Under the pieces are notes generated by a model. The model had not been told where the DNA came from. It ran no database searches and was given only the letters and a program-made list of their open reading frames with translations. Shown here one piece after another: positions 51,134-59,491 of a DNA stretch of 64,000 nucleotides. Origin of the DNA: an uncultured Anaerolineales bacterium (GTDB lineage Bacteria > Chloroflexota > Anaerolineae > Anaerolineales > UBA6663); contig CALFZO010000142.1 of NCBI GenBank assembly GCA_937952305.1, positions 1 through 64,000 on the forward strand, read 5' to 3'. Position 1 is the stretch's first letter; each line of letters begins with the position of its first letter. Made by a program: the position numbers and the translations under genes.

Positions 51134-51631
51134 ATGCCCAAGATCGCGGTGACCATTGCCGGCCAGAGCTTCACAGTGGACTTTGAAACGGGGACCCTGA
51201 CGGGCGGCGCCTTCACCGCCAGCGTGAACGGCGAGACGGTGGCCGTCCTCGTGCCGGACGCCGAACGGCCGGTGGATGAGCTTGAGTGGCTGGTGGTGAA
51301 CGGCCGGCCCTACGAGCTGGCCTTCGACCCCGACCTGCGCTGGATCAAAGCCTACAGCGGCATCCACCCGCTCGAGGTGCGCGACCTCCAGGCGGCCGTG
51401 GCGCGCCCGGTGAGTGGAGACGGACGCGTGAAGGCGCCGATCCCGGGCGTCATCACGCGCCTCCTGGTGGCGCCGGGCGAAACCGTGGCGCCGGGCCAGC
51501 CGCTGGTGATTCTGGAAGCCATGAAGATGGAGAACGAGATCCGCGCGCCGCGGGCCGGAACCGTGGCCACGCTGCATGCGGCGGCCGGCCAGCGCGTGAC
51601 GCTCGGCCAGGTGCTGGCCGAGATCACGTAG
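51134..51631 (+). CDS. Biotin carboxyl carrier protein
   Basis: 165 residues. The C-terminal biotinyl domain (about 95-165) has the biotinylated Lys in ILEAMKMENEI, with PIPGVITRLLVAPGETVAPG before it and GTVATLHAAAGQRVTLG after it. The N-terminal 90 residues are beta-rich, as in carriers of acyl-CoA carboxylases. It completes the three-subunit carboxylase. Its last 8 bases overlap the 3' end of the convergent minus-strand gene, leaving no room for a terminator between them. Confidence 0.93.
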   Translation: MPKIAVTIAGQSFTVDFETGTLTGGAFTASVNGETVAVLVPDAERPVDELEWLVVNGRPYELAFDPDLRWIKAYSGIHPLEVRDLQAAVARPVSGDGRVKAPIPGVITRLLVAPGETVAPGQPLVILEAMKMENEIRAPRAGTVATLHAAAGQRVTLGQVLAEIT

Positions 51632-53444
51632 CCCGGCAGCGCTCCCGCTGCTGGTAGGCGGGCTGGTCGCCCATCGGCGGGCGTTCCCGTTCCGCGATCT
51701 CTTCGACGTCCAGGAAGTAGCCGGCGGCCTCGTGCCGGATCAGCTTCATCGTCTTGTTGACGTCCGCCACGAAAGCGCGCTCGTAGTGGCGCTCCAGCTT
51801 GCGCATCACGGCCTGGATGATGGCGAACGACATCTTGCTCAGCGCTTCCAGCGATTGGTTGTGGTGGATGCGCTCCAGCAGGTCGACCTGGGCGATAGCG
51901 CTCAGGCCGTGCTGCTCGAACATCTCGATCAGCAGCCCGATCTCCACCCCATAGCCCGAGAAGAACGGACAGCGCTCCAGCGCCGCGCGCCGGCCGGCGT
52001 ACTCGCCGGAGAGCGGCTGCACCACGCCGGACAGTTCCGGATAGAACAGGTTGAGCAACGGCCGGGCCGTCAGCTCGGTCACACGGCCGCCGCCGCCGGC
52101 CTGGATCTTCTCGCCCACCTTCAGCGGCCGCCGGTAGAACCCCTTCACGAACTGGACGCCCGGATTGAGCAGCAGCGGCCCGACGATGCCGTAGACGAAG
52201 CGCGGGTGGATGTTGACGATGTCGGTGTCGATCCAGGCGATGATGTCGCCGCGCGTCACCAGCAGGCTCTTCCAGAGCGCCTCGCCCTTGCCCCGGCGCG
52301 CCCCCAGCTCGGGCAGCAGCTCCTGGTGGATGTGGACCGGGATCCCCAGCCGCCGCGCGATCGCGCGGGTGTCGTCGCTGGAGTTGGAGTCGATCAGCAC
52401 GATCTCGTCCAGCAGCGGCACCTTGTCCATCAGCGCGCGTTTGACCGTGCTGATGACCTTGCCGACGGTCTCGGCTTCGTTCAAGGCCGGCAGCACCAGG
52501 CTGACGGTCACGCCCTGGTCGCGCTTCAGGTCCAGCAGTTGCTGCAAGTCGGCGAATTCGTCGGCGTTGAAGGTGTTCTCGGCGAACCACTTGTCGACCA
52601 GGATCGAAATGGCGCCGGCGCCGGCGGTCTCGTCGAGCGCGGCCTCCGGGAGCGCGCGGTGTGTCTTGACCACCATGACCGCGGCCGTGGCCTCCTTCAA
52701 CACCACATCGGCCATCGGTCCGAGCGAGGCGGCCGTGTGGGCCGGGCGGGCGGAAGCGCCCATGATGACCAGGTCGACATGGCGGGCCTCGTCGATGATC
52801 GTGTGGGCCGTGTCCGGCGTGGTGGCCGAGCGTTTCTGCACCTCCGGCAGGCGCGCCAGCACGCGCTCCAGCCCCTTGAAGGGCGCGTCCGTGCCGGTGT
52901 CGCCGGTCAACTGGATGTGCAGGGCCGTCAGCTGCTGGGGGTGCAGGCTCAGTCCCAGCCGCAGCGCCAGTTCGGCGTGCGGGCCGCCGCGCATGGGCAC
53001 CAGCACCCGCGCCGCCGCGCTGGGGAAACTCCGTCCGGCCAGCGGCCCGCGTACCAGCGCCACGTCGCAGGGCGGGTGCAGCAGCACCTCCGCCGGCGTC
53101 GCCCCCAGCGCCTCGATCTGGCCGGCCCAGTCCAGGATCAGCAGGTCGTGCTCCTCCGCCTGGATGAATTTCTTCAGCTCCACCCACGGCTGATGGGAGA
53201 CCAGGATTTTGCCGTGGGCGCGGACTTCTTTGGGCGCCGCCAGCTGGCGCACGCGGCGGCGCACGGCCGGCGCCTTTTGCGCGCCGGCGCTGAGCGGCTC
53301 GCCCGGCGCCAAGGCCACCACGCCCACCAGCCAGACCTCCGGCGCCAGAGCCAGCGCCATCTGCAGACCGGCGCTGGCCTCACAGCCCGAGACCACCGGC
53401 ACCAACACGCGCTGCAGTGAGGGGAAGAAAGGTCGCTTGGCCAT
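51624..53444 (-). CDS. gpgS: Glucosyl-3-phosphoglycerate synthase fused to two universal-stress domains
   Basis: 606 residues from the ATG at 53444; the open frame extends upstream only over the neighbouring gene. Residues about 8-145 and 150-290 are UspA-type domains (VLVPVVSGCEASAGLQMALA; VLVPMRGGPHAELALRLGLS, then VDLVIMGASARP). Residues about 310-600 are a GT81 domain with LVLPALNEAETVGKVIS, LIDSNSSDDTRAIARRL, GKGEALWKSLLV, WIDTDIVNIHPRFVYGI near 403 and SGYGVEIGLLIEMF. It should form glucosyl-3-phosphoglycerate from a nucleotide-glucose and 3-phosphoglycerate. The fusion to stress domains suggests sensing of ATP or energy state; that is inference. Confidence 0.88.
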   Translation of the reverse strand: MAKRPFFPSLQRVLVPVVSGCEASAGLQMALALAPEVWLVGVVALAPGEPLSAGAQKAPAVRRRVRQLAAPKEVRAHGKILVSHQPWVELKKFIQAEEHDLLILDWAGQIEALGATPAEVLLHPPCDVALVRGPLAGRSFPSAAARVLVPMRGGPHAELALRLGLSLHPQQLTALHIQLTGDTGTDAPFKGLERVLARLPEVQKRSATTPDTAHTIIDEARHVDLVIMGASARPAHTAASLGPMADVVLKEATAAVMVVKTHRALPEAALDETAGAGAISILVDKWFAENTFNADEFADLQQLLDLKRDQGVTVSLVLPALNEAETVGKVISTVKRALMDKVPLLDEIVLIDSNSSDDTRAIARRLGIPVHIHQELLPELGARRGKGEALWKSLLVTRGDIIAWIDTDIVNIHPRFVYGIVGPLLLNPGVQFVKGFYRRPLKVGEKIQAGGGGRVTELTARPLLNLFYPELSGVVQPLSGEYAGRRAALERCPFFSGYGVEIGLLIEMFEQHGLSAIAQVDLLERIHHNQSLEALSKMSFAIIQAVMRKLERHYERAFVADVNKTMKLIRHEAAGYFLDVEEIAERERPPMGDQPAYQQRERCRAT

Positions 53445-53445
53445 C

Positions 53446-54663
53446 TTAAGTCGTGACCTCCTGGAGCAGAGGCGCCAGATGCCGCCTGTAGATGTGCTCC
53501 CAGCTGTATTCGCCGCGGGCGCGCGCGGCGAGTTGATAAGCGCTGTCGGCGGCCAGGCGCTGCCGGACGGCGGCGGCCACCGCATCCGGGTCGGCGTCTG
53601 GCGCGAAGTAGCTGGCCTGGTCACCGCCCAGGGCGCGCAGCGGCGCGATGTCGGCACAGAAGACCGGCAGCCGGTTCAGGGCGGCCTCCAGCACGGGCAG
53701 GCCAAACCCCTCCTCGCGGCTGGGCAGGAAGAGCGCGTCGGCCAGCCGGTAGAAGTCGGCGATGACTTCGTCGGCCAGGAAGCTGTCCTGCAGATCGGCC
53801 AGGAAGTGCGCGGCCCCGGTCAGGCCCAGCTCGCCGCGCAGGGCGTGCAGGTGCCCAAGGTAATCGGCGTTCTTGGGGTTGTGCGGCCCGAGCGGACCCG
53901 TCACCACCAGGGCCGCGCCGGGTTCGGTCCGCCGCAAGGCCGCCAACACCCGCAACGCCAGTTCGATGTTCTTGCGCGGCGTGATCCGCACGGGCAGCAG
54001 CAGGATCGGCGCCGCCTCCAGCAGGCGCATCTGGGCGACGAGCGCCTGGGTCAGCGGCTCGAACTTGAGCAGCCGCTTGATGTCCAGGCCATTCGGGATG
54101 ACGCGCACGGCCTCCGGCGGCAGCCGCATCAGCTCGGCCAGCTCGCGCCGGCGCAGTTCGGACACCACCACTTGCACGGCGCCGGGCCAGGCGGTGCGCA
54201 GCAGATCCCACGGATAGCCCGCGTGCAACTCGGGCTGATAGCGCGGGGTCGTCCAAGCCAGGTCGTGATGCCACAGGATCAGGCGCGGCCCGGCGCGCAG
54301 GTCGTGCAGGGCCGCGGTCAGCGCCAGGTTCTTGTTCAGCGAGCAGACGTTGTGGGCGATCAGCACGTCCACGTCGGCGAGCAGGGTCTGCAGCGCCGGC
54401 ACCAGCTGGGCGCGCAGGCTCTCGAAGGCGGCGGGCACGCGGCCGGCGTCCAGCTCCGCTTTGACCGCCAGCACCTCCGGATGGCGCGAGTCCGCCAGCG
54501 GTAGTGCGCTGAAGGTGATGCGCGGGTCGGTGGCCTGGCCGCGGGCCGCGATGACGTGTACCTGGTGGCCGGCCTCGGCCAGGGTGCGCGCCTGGTGGGC
54601 CAGGACGCTTTCGACGCCGCCGACAACGGGCGGGGCGGAATGGTGCAGCAGGGCGAGCCTCAT
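53446..54663 (-). CDS. Glycosyltransferase family 4 protein
   Basis: 405 residues. A GT-B enzyme with an N-terminal MRLALLHHSAPPVVGGVESV, a mid-domain VRVIPNGLDIKRLLKF near 195, LLLPVRITPRKNIELALRVL, and the donor-site LFLPSREEGFGLPVLEAAL near 305 with the expected Glu pair. No membrane segment is seen. It ends one base before the gpgS start, so the two are coupled. In this operon it may lengthen glucosylglycerate or act on an osmolyte, but its substrate is unknown. Confidence 0.8.
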   Translation of the reverse strand: MRLALLHHSAPPVVGGVESVLAHQARTLAEAGHQVHVIAARGQATDPRITFSALPLADSRHPEVLAVKAELDAGRVPAAFESLRAQLVPALQTLLADVDVLIAHNVCSLNKNLALTAALHDLRAGPRLILWHHDLAWTTPRYQPELHAGYPWDLLRTAWPGAVQVVVSELRRRELAELMRLPPEAVRVIPNGLDIKRLLKFEPLTQALVAQMRLLEAAPILLLPVRITPRKNIELALRVLAALRRTEPGAALVVTGPLGPHNPKNADYLGHLHALRGELGLTGAAHFLADLQDSFLADEVIADFYRLADALFLPSREEGFGLPVLEAALNRLPVFCADIAPLRALGGDQASYFAPDADPDAVAAAVRQRLAADSAYQLAARARGEYSWEHIYRRHLAPLLQEVTT

Positions 54664-54696
54664 CGTAACCGGCCTCCGTTAAAGCCTGTTCAAGCG

Positions 54697-56043
54697 TCAG
54701 TCGGCGTACCCGAAGCAGTCGCCGAGCAGGGCTTGCAGGCGGCGCTCCAGCACCGCGAACGAATAGTAGCGCCGGGCCAGCTGGTAGTTCTGCTCGGCCC
54801 AGGCCGCGGCCAAGGCCTGATCTTCCAGCAGGCGCCGCGTCTGGCGCAGCACGGCCTCGCCGATGAAGCCGTCGAACCAGATGGTCCGGAAGCCCTTGGG
54901 CTTGATATCGACCTCGTAGATCGAGTAGTTGTTGACGACGATCGGGCGCCGGTAGTACAAGGCCTCTAGGAAGGCGTTGCCGAAGCCCTCAATAGCGGAC
55001 GGGTAGGTCACCAGATCGGCGTGCGGGTAGACGTCGCCGAGCGTATAGATTTTGCGGCCGTCGGCCGTGCGCCCGCGCTGGTCGCCGACGATGTCGGCCT
55101 CGAAGCGCACGTCCACGTTCAGCAGATGCGCGAACTCGCGCACGCGCTGTTCGTACTCGCTGCCCTCGTCGCCGGAAGCGTGCGAGATGATCAGGCGCGC
55201 TTTGAGGCCCAGCCGGCGCGTCAACTCGATGGCGTGCTCGATGCCCTTGCGCTGGATGACGCGCGTCGGCTGCAGGAAGAAGCGCTCATCGGCGGCCAGC
55301 CCCAGGTCGGTCCGGACCGAGGCGCTGTAGGCATCCGGCGGCGGGGGCGGGTTCTCGAAGTCCATGACATTCGGGACGACGCGCGACGTCAGGCCGTGGC
55401 GCGAGGCCAGCTGCTGCGCCTGGACCGAGTTGATCACGACGTGGCGGATGGACGGCAGATTGGGCGGGAAGGCGGCGGCCAGGTAATCCTGGACGCAGTT
55501 GACCATGAAGCGCTGGCGCTCCCAGTGGAAGTCGTGGTGGTGGGCGATGGTCGGGTAGCCGGTCTCGGCGATGAATTCCGTCAGCGCCAGCCCGAGCGGC
55601 AGGTTGAGCGGGATGGTGACGGCGTTCTCGATAATCAAGAGTTCCAGCGCGAAGTCGCGCGCGAAGGCGTACAGGTGCTCTTTGAAATAGTCCTTGAGTT
55701 CCTGGACCTGGCGCGTGATGTGGGGTGGGCGGGCGTAGATAGAGAAGAAGTCCTTGTACAGGCCGGCCAGTTCCGGATGAGCGTGGCGGGCCGCCTCGGC
55801 CGTGCTCCAATTGCCGGCGTAGGCGACTGTATTGATGGCGTCGATGGCGGGATGGCGGTAGAAGGCCTCCGGCACGACGCGGCTGCACTGCGGCGCTCGG
55901 TCGCACTGGCCGGCGAAGTAGTAACAGGTGTGGCCGAGCCGTTCCAGGACAGCCGCCCACTTGGCCGTCTCCAGCGAGACTCCGTCCGTGCTGGCGAAGC
56001 GGGTGGAGATGAATCCGATGCGGCGGGAAGTGGAAGCAGCCAT
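54697..56043 (-). CDS. Probable mannosylglucosylglycerate synthase (GT4)
   Basis: 448 residues. The start IGFISTRFASTDGVSLETAK, the segments LPLGLALTEFIAETGYPTIA and HHHDFHWERQRFMVNCVQDY, then LQPTRVIQRKGIEHAIELTR and LVTYPSAIEGFGNAFLEALY fit the GT4 family that includes mannosylglucosylglycerate synthases, as far as I recall it. Lying in an operon with GpgS, a GpgP-like phosphatase and a glucosylglycerate phosphorylase supports that reading. The product would be the compatible solute mannosylglucosylglycerate. A different hexose donor cannot be ruled out. Confidence 0.68.
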   Translation of the reverse strand: MAASTSRRIGFISTRFASTDGVSLETAKWAAVLERLGHTCYYFAGQCDRAPQCSRVVPEAFYRHPAIDAINTVAYAGNWSTAEAARHAHPELAGLYKDFFSIYARPPHITRQVQELKDYFKEHLYAFARDFALELLIIENAVTIPLNLPLGLALTEFIAETGYPTIAHHHDFHWERQRFMVNCVQDYLAAAFPPNLPSIRHVVINSVQAQQLASRHGLTSRVVPNVMDFENPPPPPDAYSASVRTDLGLAADERFFLQPTRVIQRKGIEHAIELTRRLGLKARLIISHASGDEGSEYEQRVREFAHLLNVDVRFEADIVGDQRGRTADGRKIYTLGDVYPHADLVTYPSAIEGFGNAFLEALYYRRPIVVNNYSIYEVDIKPKGFRTIWFDGFIGEAVLRQTRRLLEDQALAAAWAEQNYQLARRYYSFAVLERRLQALLGDCFGYAD

Positions 56044-56135
56044 AGGGTTCTAGATGGTGGGCGGGCGGCCGGCCGCGCCCACGGGTGGAGGCGGCCAGGG
56101 CGGCCCGCCTCGGGTGGGATGAATGCCAGCCGGGG

Positions 56136-56978
56136 CTACCCGGCTTTGGGACGGTCCAGGCGCACCGGCGCCGCTGCCCCCACGACCACACCTTCGGCCC
56201 GCAGCGCCTCCAACGCCTGCTGGCGCAAGGCCGTCATCACGCCCCACTGTTTGCCCGGCGCGGTCTTGGCCTGCAGGCGCACCTGGACGGCCCAATCCTT
56301 GAAGGCTACCCAGCCCAGCGCCTGGGGCGCCTCTAGCAAGTCAGCCTTGAGCGCGGCGTCGCCGGCCACCTGCTCGGCGGCCGCGCGCAAGGCCCGCATC
56401 ACGGCGGCCATGTCGGCCTCGTAGCCGACATCCAGATCGACCACGGCGCGCGCCCACTCGGCGGTGAGGTTGGAGACGGTGCGGACGTCGCCGTTGGGCA
56501 CGATGTGCTGGCGCCCCTCCAGGTCGCGCAGATATGTGACGCGCAGAGTGATGCGCTCCACCTCGCCGCTGACCTCGCCCACTCTGATCACATCGCCGAC
56601 CGCGAACTGGTCCTCGATCAGGATCAGCAGCCCGCCAATCATGTCCTTGATCAACGTCTGGGCCCCGAGCGAGAGCGCCAGGCTGGCGACGCCCAGGCTG
56701 GCCAGCAGCGGCAGGATGTCGATCGCCAGCGCGTGCAGGACCATCAGGCCGGCCACGCCGAACACGAGCACGTAGGCGGCGCTGCGGCTGACCCCGACCA
56801 GGGTGCGCAGGCGGGCGGCCCGCTCCGGGCTGCGCGCCGGGGGCTGGGCCAGGCGCTGTTCGAGCAGGCGGGCGGCCCGCCGCAGCAGCCAACCGGCTAC
56901 CAGACTCAGGGCCACGATCAGCGTGATGCGCAGCGCGGTCGCGGCGGCCGGGGTCGTGAGCAGGGTGTTCCAGTCCAA
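56136..56978 (-). CDS. MscS-type mechanosensitive channel
   Basis: 280 residues. Membrane helices lie at about 13-34 (LRITLIVALSLVAGWLL) and 65-85 (AYVLVFGVAGLMVLHALAI). The pore helix TM3 at about 93-125 is rich in Ala, Gly and Leu (LASLGVASLALSLGAQTLI), followed by the MscS beta domain with DQFAVGDVIRVG and GEVERITLRVTYLRDLEGR. Length matches small MscS. It opens under membrane tension to release solutes during osmotic downshock, which suits an operon that makes and degrades a compatible solute. It lies 17 bp after the phosphatase gene. Confidence 0.92.
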   Translation of the reverse strand: MDWNTLLTTPAAATALRITLIVALSLVAGWLLRRAARLLEQRLAQPPARSPERAARLRTLVGVSRSAAYVLVFGVAGLMVLHALAIDILPLLASLGVASLALSLGAQTLIKDMIGGLLILIEDQFAVGDVIRVGEVSGEVERITLRVTYLRDLEGRQHIVPNGDVRTVSNLTAEWARAVVDLDVGYEADMAAVMRALRAAAEQVAGDAALKADLLEAPQALGWVAFKDWAVQVRLQAKTAPGKQWGVMTALRQQALEALRAEGVVVGAAAPVRLDRPKAG

Positions 56979-56995
56979 GCGGGCCTCCGTTGCGG

Positions 56996-57586
56996 TCAGT
57001 GGTCCGGCCGCACGGCCTCAGTCGCCTCCCAGGCCACGACCATCGGTGCGGCGTTGTCCGGGATGAGGTCATAGGCCTGGTCAAGCGGGTGCGCCTGCGC
57101 CCGGCACAGCAGCGTGGCCAGTGCCAGGCCGTGGGCCACCACCAATACGTCCGCGCCGCGGTGGCGGTCCGCCAGGTCATCGGCGGCCGCCGCAACCCGC
57201 CGGGCCAGCTCGGCCACGGACTCGCCGCCGGGCGCCCGGCTGTGCACGGGATCGCGTTCGCGCGCCGCCACTTCGTCCGGGTGTTGTTGCGCGATCTCGT
57301 CGGCGCGGCGGCCCTCCCAGGCGCCCAGGCTGATCTCGCGCAGGCGCGGCTCGGCCAGGACGCGCAGGTTCAGGCGCGCACCGATCACCTCGGCCGTCTG
57401 CCAGGCCCGGCTGAGGTCGCTGCTGTACAGGGCCGTGAAGGAGCGTCCGGCCAGTTGGTCGGCGAGCGCGCGCGCCTGTGACCAGCCGGCGGCGTTGAGC
57501 CCGGGCGCCGCCGGCGACTGGCCCTGCCAGCGGCCCTCCCGGTTCCAGTCGGTCTGGCCGTGTCGGATCAACCAGAGCCGCGTCAT
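56996..57586 (-). CDS. Histidine phosphatase family protein (GpgP-like)
   Basis: 196 residues of the phosphoglycerate-mutase-like fold, beginning MTRLWLIRHGQTDWNREGRW with the catalytic RHG His and followed by SSDLSRAWQTAEVIGARL. The acid Glu is in LREISLGAWEGR and the second His in VLVVAHGLALATLL. Glucosyl-3-phosphoglycerate phosphatases of actinobacteria belong to this family. With gpgS in the same operon it most likely removes the phosphate to give glucosylglycerate. Its start overlaps the stop of the GH13 gene (ATGA). Confidence 0.85.
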   Translation of the reverse strand: MTRLWLIRHGQTDWNREGRWQGQSPAAPGLNAAGWSQARALADQLAGRSFTALYSSDLSRAWQTAEVIGARLNLRVLAEPRLREISLGAWEGRRADEIAQQHPDEVAARERDPVHSRAPGGESVAELARRVAAAADDLADRHRGADVLVVAHGLALATLLCRAQAHPLDQAYDLIPDNAAPMVVAWEATEAVRPDH

Positions 57587-59313
57587 CCGGCCGGCTCCAA
57601 CGCCAGCCAGGCCACTTGATACGGCGCCAGCTGCAACTCGGGGCCAGCCGCGGGCCGGGCCGTGTCCATGAGCAGATCTGCCGTGACACGCTGGCGCAGG
57701 GCTTCCGGCACCCGCGCAGTGACCGGCGCCGCGCTGACGTTGTGCAGGCAGAGCACGGCCGCGCCGCCGGCCGGGGCCGCGCGCAGCAGCGCGAAGACGG
57801 CGGCGCCGCAGTCTACGACCTCCTGACGCCCGTGCGGATGAAAAGCCGGCGTGGCGGCGCGGACCTGCAGGAGTTGTCGGCAGCGCCCGAAGACGCGCGC
57901 GCGCCGCGAGCCCGGTTCATCCAACTCGCGTTCCAGGTCGGCCCGGCTCAGCTTCTGGCGGTTGATGGTGCGGTTGCGCCCCGTCTCGCGTACGCCGTCC
58001 GGCCAGCCGCGCGAGCCGAACAAGCTGTGGAAATAGAGGCCGGGCACTCCCACCAGCGCCAGCATGATGGCCTGCGCGGCCAGGAAGCGGTCCACCTGAA
58101 GCGCCAGCGGCTCGGCGCCGGCCGGGTCCGAGAGCGCATCGAAGTAATTGATGTTCAGCTCGTACGGGCTCTGGGTCCCGTCCGGGTTGTGCTTGTAAGA
58201 GACCAGGCCGCCGTGGGCCTGAACCTGGTCCACCAACGCCTGCACGGCCTCGGCTGGCAGCAGGCCGCGGGCCGGGTTCAAGCCGATGCCGTCATGCGAC
58301 GCCAGGAAGTTGAAGAACGTCACCTGGTCGGATGGCAGCGCCAGGCTGGCGGCCCAGGCCGAAAGAACCCGCGCGTCGCCGGTGCGGAAAGTGTGCAGGG
58401 TGAGCGGCGGCAGCGCGAAGTTGTAGACCAATTGCGCCTCGTTCGTGCCGTCACCGAAATAGGCCAGGTTGTCCACGTGCGGCACGTTGGTTTCGGTAAT
58501 CAGGCGGACGTGCGGGGCGACCTGGTCCAGGACCGTGCGCCAGAGCTGCACCACGCGGTGGGTCTGCGGCTGGTGCAGGCACGGCGTGCCGATGGTCTTC
58601 CACAGGAAGGCGATGGCGTCCAGCCGGATGAAGTCGGCGCCGCGCGCGGCGTAGAACAGCAGCAAGTCCACCATCTCCAGCAGCACATCCGGGTTGGCGT
58701 AGTTCAGGTCGATCTGATCGGCGCTGAAGGTTGTCCAGACCGCCTTGGAATCGGTCGCTGTCTCGACCGGCGTCAGCAGCGGCAGGGCGCGCGGGCGCAC
58801 CACCTGCGAGAGGTCCGGTGTGCCCGGCACTACGATGAAGTAATCGCGGTAGCGCGCGTCATCGTGCAGAAAGGCTTGAAACCAGGCGCTGTGCGCCGAG
58901 ATATGGTTGACCACGGCGTCGAACATCAACCGGAACTCGCCAGCCGGCCCGCGCAGCGCGGCGACGTCAGCCCAGGTCCCTAACGCCGGATCGATGGCGC
59001 GATAATCCACCACCGAGAAACCGTCATCGGATGTCCACGGATAGAACGGCAGCACGTGTACGCCGCTGACCACACCGGCCAGGTGGCGGTGGCAGAAATC
59101 CGCCAGCCCGCGCAGCGGGGCCTGGCCGGGCGCCTGGACCTGATCGCCATACGTGATCAACAGCGCGTCGCGCTGGGAGAGGCCCGTCGTCGGCGGCGGC
59201 GGGATCTGGCCGCGATAGCGCTCCAGGAGCCTGGCCAAGCGCGGCCAGACCTGGGCGGCGACCGCCGGGCCGTAGAGAAAACGCAGATGTTCCTGGAGCA
59301 AGCTGGTCGTCAT
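57583..59313 (-). CDS. GH13 glucosylglycerate phosphorylase-like enzyme
   Basis: 576 residues, alpha-amylase fold of the sucrose-phosphorylase subfamily (GH13_18). Visible features: LPFYPWTSDDGFSVVDYRAI near 80, FDAVVNHISAHSAWFQAF near 130, the nucleophile Asp in GADFIRLDAIAFLWK near 229, the acid/base Glu in LITETNVPHVDNL near 272, and FLASHDGIGLNPARG near 338 with the third acid. Members of this subfamily phosphorolyse sucrose, sucrose-6-phosphate or glucosylglycerate. The operon context favours glucosylglycerate. It would recover glucose-1-phosphate when the osmolyte is no longer needed. First gene of the operon. Confidence 0.82.
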   Translation of the reverse strand: MTTSLLQEHLRFLYGPAVAAQVWPRLARLLERYRGQIPPPPTTGLSQRDALLITYGDQVQAPGQAPLRGLADFCHRHLAGVVSGVHVLPFYPWTSDDGFSVVDYRAIDPALGTWADVAALRGPAGEFRLMFDAVVNHISAHSAWFQAFLHDDARYRDYFIVVPGTPDLSQVVRPRALPLLTPVETATDSKAVWTTFSADQIDLNYANPDVLLEMVDLLLFYAARGADFIRLDAIAFLWKTIGTPCLHQPQTHRVVQLWRTVLDQVAPHVRLITETNVPHVDNLAYFGDGTNEAQLVYNFALPPLTLHTFRTGDARVLSAWAASLALPSDQVTFFNFLASHDGIGLNPARGLLPAEAVQALVDQVQAHGGLVSYKHNPDGTQSPYELNINYFDALSDPAGAEPLALQVDRFLAAQAIMLALVGVPGLYFHSLFGSRGWPDGVRETGRNRTINRQKLSRADLERELDEPGSRRARVFGRCRQLLQVRAATPAFHPHGRQEVVDCGAAVFALLRAAPAGGAAVLCLHNVSAAPVTARVPEALRQRVTADLLMDTARPAAGPELQLAPYQVAWLALEPAG

Positions 59314-59351
59314 GCGTCTGCCTCCGCGCTGGCTGGGCCGGGCGCCGGAAC

Positions 59352-59404
59352 AAAAAGGAGACTGTTTTGACAGTCTCCACCCTCTCCCGACCGAGGATCG
59401 GGAG
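59352..59404 (-). terminator. Leader hairpin and intrinsic terminator upstream of the solute operon
   Basis: Minus strand: a first hairpin CTCCCGA/TCGGGAG (59384-59404), then GGAGACTG/CAGTCTCC with a 6-nt loop (59357-59378) followed by TTTTT. The terminator lies about 40 bp before the GH13 start and downstream of a good promoter. It therefore either attenuates this operon or stops read-through from 59492. Confidence 0.75.
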
Positions 59405-59443
59405 GTCTAACTTCAGCAGCCGCGTTCGTGTGTGTGTAAGGGT

Positions 59444-59472
59444 CTTATACCAGAAAACGGCCAGCTTCACAA
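59444..59472 (-). promoter_or_regulatory. Sigma-70-like promoter of the compatible-solute operon
   Basis: Minus strand TTGTGA (59472-59467), 17-bp spacer, TATAAG (59449-59444). Matches to the consensus are 4/6 and 5/6 with ideal spacing. The predicted start near 59437 gives a leader of about 125 nt containing the terminator hairpin. Confidence 0.65.
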
Positions 59473-59491
59473 CTAGAACCGGCACCGCCGC

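Noticed and set aside
59377..59383. AGGGTGG on the minus strand just before the terminator, reminiscent of the T-box sequence
   Set aside because: Only 7 of the 14 T-box bases match (ACCGCG is absent), no specifier stem is evident, and the operon has no link to amino acids.
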